Positions 5,201 through 6,052 of a stretch of DNA of 6,052 nt are shown here, one piece after another. This stretch comes from Acidimicrobiales bacterium. GTDB lineage: Bacteria; Actinomycetota; Acidimicrobiia; Acidimicrobiales; JANYDT01. Where the stretch lies: the NCBI GenBank assembly GCA_025358985.1, contig JANYHQ010000394.1, forward strand, positions 1 through 6,052, read 5' to 3'. The position numbers were made by a program, and so were the translations under genes. The first letter of the stretch is position 1; every line of letters begins with the position of its first letter. A model generated the notes under the pieces. It was not told where the DNA came from. It saw only the letters and a list, made by a program, of their open reading frames with translations, and searched no databases.

Positions 5201-6052
5201 TGCCCAGCAACAGGAGCGACTCGTCGCCTTCGTGGTGCCCGAGCCGGCCGGTACCCTTGGATCTGCGGCGCTTGATACGGCCGACCTGGCGGCGTTCCTG
5301 CGTTCCCAGCTTCCGATCCACATGGTGCCTACTGCGTTCGTAGCTATCGACCGGATCCCACTGACGCCCAACGCCAAGGTGGACCGCAGGGCATTGTCGA
5401 CCACCTTCGATGTGGCCGACTCGTGGGGCGATGAGGGGCCCAACAACCCGCTTGAGCGGATGCTGGTGGACATGTGGTCGGAGGTGCTTGCGCTGGACAC
5501 GGTGGGGATCCACGACAACTTCTTCGACCTCGGTGGCTACTCGCTGCTGGCCACGAGAGTGTTCGCGCTCATCGAGAAGCGCACCGGAAAACGAGTCCCG
5601 GTGTCGCAGCTCTTCGAGACGCCGACCATCGCCGAGTTGGCCGCCGTCATCACCAATGACGCCGCTCACAGCACTTGGTCATCCCTGGTCTCCATCCAAC
5701 CTGCCGGCACCAAGACGCCGTTCTTTTACGTTGCGCCATATCTGATCAGCGTGTTGCAGTTTGCCAAGCTCGGCAAAGAGTTGGGTGACGACCAACCACT
5801 GTACGGGCTGCAGCCGCAGGGTCTCGATGGCAAACGGCCGCCTCATGAACGGATCGAGGACATGGCGGCGCATTACATCGAAGAGCTCAAGTGCGTGCAA
5901 CCGCAGGGCCCGTACCTCCTTGGCGGGCACTGCTCGGGGGCATGGGTGGCATTCGAGATGGCCCGTCAACTGGAGGCGAGTGGTGAAACGTTGTCGGCGG
6001 TGGTGATGGTGGATCAGGGTCCTCCTGGGGTGGAGCGACCGCCGATCAACCC
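2265..6052 (+). CDS. Nonribosomal peptide synthetase, terminal module C-A-T-TE (3' end cut by window)
   Basis: The frame is open from TTG at 2265 to the window edge: 1262 codons with no stop. Domains are an N-terminal linker (~residues 1-41), C (~42-475), A (~496-1045), T (~1061-1130) and the first half of a type I TE (from ~1141). The C domain has C1 SYAQQRLW (46-53), catalytic H176-H177-x3-D181-G182, C4 YQDYAAW and C5 IGTPVAGR. The A domain is Lys2-like. The carrier Ser is residue 1093. The TE has Cys1223 where Ser is usual. The role is to add a last residue to the chain from the upstream glycine-type module and then release it. The start is uncertain. TTG at 2265 gives a four-base TTGA overlap suited to translational coupling but has only a weak upstream CGAG. 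GTG at 2295 is preceded by GAGGA (2286-2290) with a short 4-base spacer. The Asp run at 4254-4271 is odd. The frame is clearly real; the exact start and 3' end are open. Confidence 0.96.
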   Translation, partial: MSDRIRPEDSVERQQLLQLLLAEEGLAVTDNDAIVAQVPGGTPVLSYAQQRLWFLQHFETETAALSIRTAHRLRGHLNMLALRSSLDAIVARHDSLRMLITSVAGEPVPVVSDNALAPLHVDDLRSITDRAAQQRRLDQIMALEANRTFDLAHDLPLFIRVVHLGHDEHVLSVVMHHVAADGWSFQLFFRELSALYEAALEARTAVLPELPVRYQDYAAWQRNDARAETLDCQLAYWMEQLGGDLPHFEIAPDFRRPARHNFDGAQVQFVLPSQLSTGLRSLSQRSGATMFMTMLAAFQVVAARRAGTDDVIIGTPVAGRVRPELESMIGMFLNTLVLRTDLGGDPSFEELLRRVRHVSVDAFDHQDVPFERLLTELHPARDLSRSPLFQVFFNMMNFTDGAVVGSLSGLTAEPLDQPDLGSKFDLTLYVDDQNADVTLLLVYNRGLYRADTMEALLNQYVGVLAAVVADPKRPISQYSLVTPQARAVLPDPQQPLDAAWHGSVPAAVRRQACRVPLQVAVEDANTEWSYAVLASVMTRLGRWLRLRGLVQGDIVAIYGHRSASLVAAVTGVLASGAAYVLLDPSYPPSRLAAYLRVARPKAWLAMADAGEVPHEVVQQLDALDVCTRLVIPSLDAIDSVVELRSHPNGADEAIQGDVSALSGDDDDDDGIGPDDLACLTFTSGSTGTPKAVMGRHGSLTHFLKWQSAAFSVTDQDRFSMLSGLAHDPIQRDIFWPLWVGATVVVPDPQLMPSAGYLARWMRDQRISVAHLTPAMGQLLCEASPSGPPVKSVESLRLALFIGDVLTRRDVSRLQQLAPAVQVVNLYGTTETQRASGYHVVDTTQWAADPDGAQLPEVLPLGTGMPGVQLLVQGPTGRGAGVGEVGEISMRSHHLAAGYLELPLDTSERFSLNAATGDPGDRFYRTGDRGRYRSDGTVEFLGRADQQVQLRGFRIELGEVQAALGRHSLVREAVVEVRLDAQQQERLVAFVVPEPAGTLGSAALDTADLAAFLRSQLPIHMVPTAFVAIDRIPLTPNAKVDRRALSTTFDVADSWGDEGPNNPLERMLVDMWSEVLALDTVGIHDNFFDLGGYSLLATRVFALIEKRTGKRVPVSQLFETPTIAELAAVITNDAAHSTWSSLVSIQPAGTKTPFFYVAPYLISVLQFAKLGKELGDDQPLYGLQPQGLDGKRPPHERIEDMAAHYIEELKCVQPQGPYLLGGHCSGAWVAFEMARQLEASGETLSAVVMVDQGPPGVERPPIN
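2388..3690 (+). other. Condensation domain, likely LCL type
   Basis: The domain is complete, about 435 residues. Visible motifs are C1 SYAQQRLWFL, C2 RHDSLRML, C3 MHHVAADGWS (2787-2816, catalytic second His at residue 177), C4 YQDYAAWQR, C5 IGTPVAGRVRPELESMIGMF (from residue 313) and C6 RSPLFQVFFN (from residue 385). The C3 form HHxxxDG is the active condensing type, not the HHxxxxGD-type dual E/C motif. No epimerase lies upstream, and the predicted donor residue is achiral glycine, so an LCL-like acceptor geometry is the simplest reading. Confidence 0.92.
3750..5400 (+). other. Adenylation domain, divergent Lys2-like group
   Basis: The domain starts at the LDAAWHGSVP linker and ends at A10 (PNAKVDRRAL, Lys1038). 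Motifs are A2 LASGAAYVLLDPSYPPSRL, A3 TFTSGSTGTPK (Lys690), A7 YRTGDRGRY (from 923) and A8 GRADQQVQLRGFRIELGEV (from 941). A4 reads AHDPIQRDIF and A5 reads NLYGTTETQRA, both unlike standard amino-acid A domains. Alignment by eye to GrsA gives pocket residues D727, P728, R731, H770, L799, I801, L825, R833, A834 and K1038. The yeast Lys2 code I remember is DPRHFVMRAK, so seven of ten agree. Asp at 235 argues for an alpha-amino acid substrate. The Arg and His residues suggest a polar or acidic side chain such as alpha-aminoadipate, but the code in bacteria is poorly calibrated. Substrate is therefore a guess; domain identity is secure. Confidence 0.88.
4254..4271 (+). repeat. GAY trinucleotide run encoding six Asp
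   Basis: Two GAT codons followed by four GAC codons encode six consecutive aspartates, flanked by Ser-Gly and Gly-Ile-Gly. They lie in the variable stretch between A2 and A3 of the second adenylation domain, shortly before LACLTFTSGSTG. The run keeps frame. It looks like a small slippage-expanded microsatellite in a surface loop, not a functional motif. Confidence 0.8.
5445..5655 (+). other. Peptidyl carrier (T) domain of the terminal module
   Basis: The segment starts at NPLERMLVDMWSEVL and contains DNFFDLGGYSLLATR. The phosphopantetheine-bearing Ser is codon 5541-5543 (residue 1093). It ends at the usual LFETPTIAELAAVI helix. Its direct fusion to a thioesterase marks it as the last carrier of the line, holding the full-length peptide before release. 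Confidence 0.95.
5685..6052 (+). other. Type I thioesterase domain with Cys nucleophile, truncated by window end
   Basis: About 122 residues of an alpha/beta-hydrolase TE are visible. They contain FFYVAPYLISVLQFAKLGKE, QPLYGLQPQGLDG and the nucleophile elbow LLGGHCSGAWVAFEMARQL. The elbow is G1221-H-C1223-S-G1225 where GxSxG is usual; Cys is codon 5931-5933. Asp1250 in the strand VVMVDQG sits 27 residues after Cys1223, the same spacing as Ser80-Asp107 of the surfactin TE as I recall it. It is therefore probably the catalytic Asp. The catalytic His and lid lie beyond the window. The role is chain release from the preceding carrier; hydrolysis, cyclisation or transfer cannot be told apart here. 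Confidence 0.93.

Noticed and set aside
1..6052. tRNA, rRNA, CRISPR, insertion sequence, terminator or promoter
   Set aside because: Every base falls in one of the two NRPS frames and the genes overlap. I saw no spaced direct repeats, no terminal inverted repeats and no transposase-like sequence.
5655..6052. Reductase release domain, as in Lys2, instead of TE
   Set aside because: The Lys2-like A domain raised this option, but after the carrier the sequence shows alpha/beta-hydrolase TE features (GGHCSGAWVAFEMA, VVMVDQG) and no NAD(P)-binding GxxGxxG motif.

Overview
The window lies entirely inside a nonribosomal peptide synthetase (NRPS) locus. Both genes read left to right and both are cut by the window edges. 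Base composition is GC-rich (estimated by eye at roughly 60-65%). The genes use GTG- and TTG-rich reading frames and overlap by four bases. This suggests a high-GC bacterium with secondary metabolism, such as an actinomycete-like organism, but Myxococcota or another large-genome phylum cannot be excluded from this sequence alone.

Region 1 (1-2268) is the 3' end of an NRPS gene: the tail of a condensation (C) domain, a complete adenylation (A) domain, a carrier (T/PCP) domain and a short helical C-terminal tail. The A-domain pocket reads D-I-L-Q-L-G-M-I-W-K. This is one residue away from the glycine code as I remember it, so the module probably loads glycine.

Region 2 (2265-6052) is the next NRPS gene, starting inside the stop codon of the first. 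It encodes C-A-T followed by a thioesterase (TE), and the window ends inside the TE. The C domain has an intact HHxxxDG motif. Its A domain belongs to a divergent group: pocket D-P-R-H-L-I-L-R-A-K, with A5 motif YGTTETQ in place of YGPTE. It resembles the fungal Lys2 (alpha-aminoadipate) adenylation domain more than ordinary amino-acid A domains. The TE has Cys in place of the usual Ser nucleophile (G-H-C-S-G).

The two proteins are best read as consecutive stations of one assembly line. Upstream modules (outside the window) pass a peptide to the glycine module. The second protein adds one more, Lys2-like-selected residue, and its Cys-type TE releases the product by hydrolysis, cyclisation or transfer. 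There is no epimerase, methyltransferase, oxidase or reductase domain in the visible part. There is no intergenic stretch, RNA gene, mobile element or CRISPR array; every base is coding.
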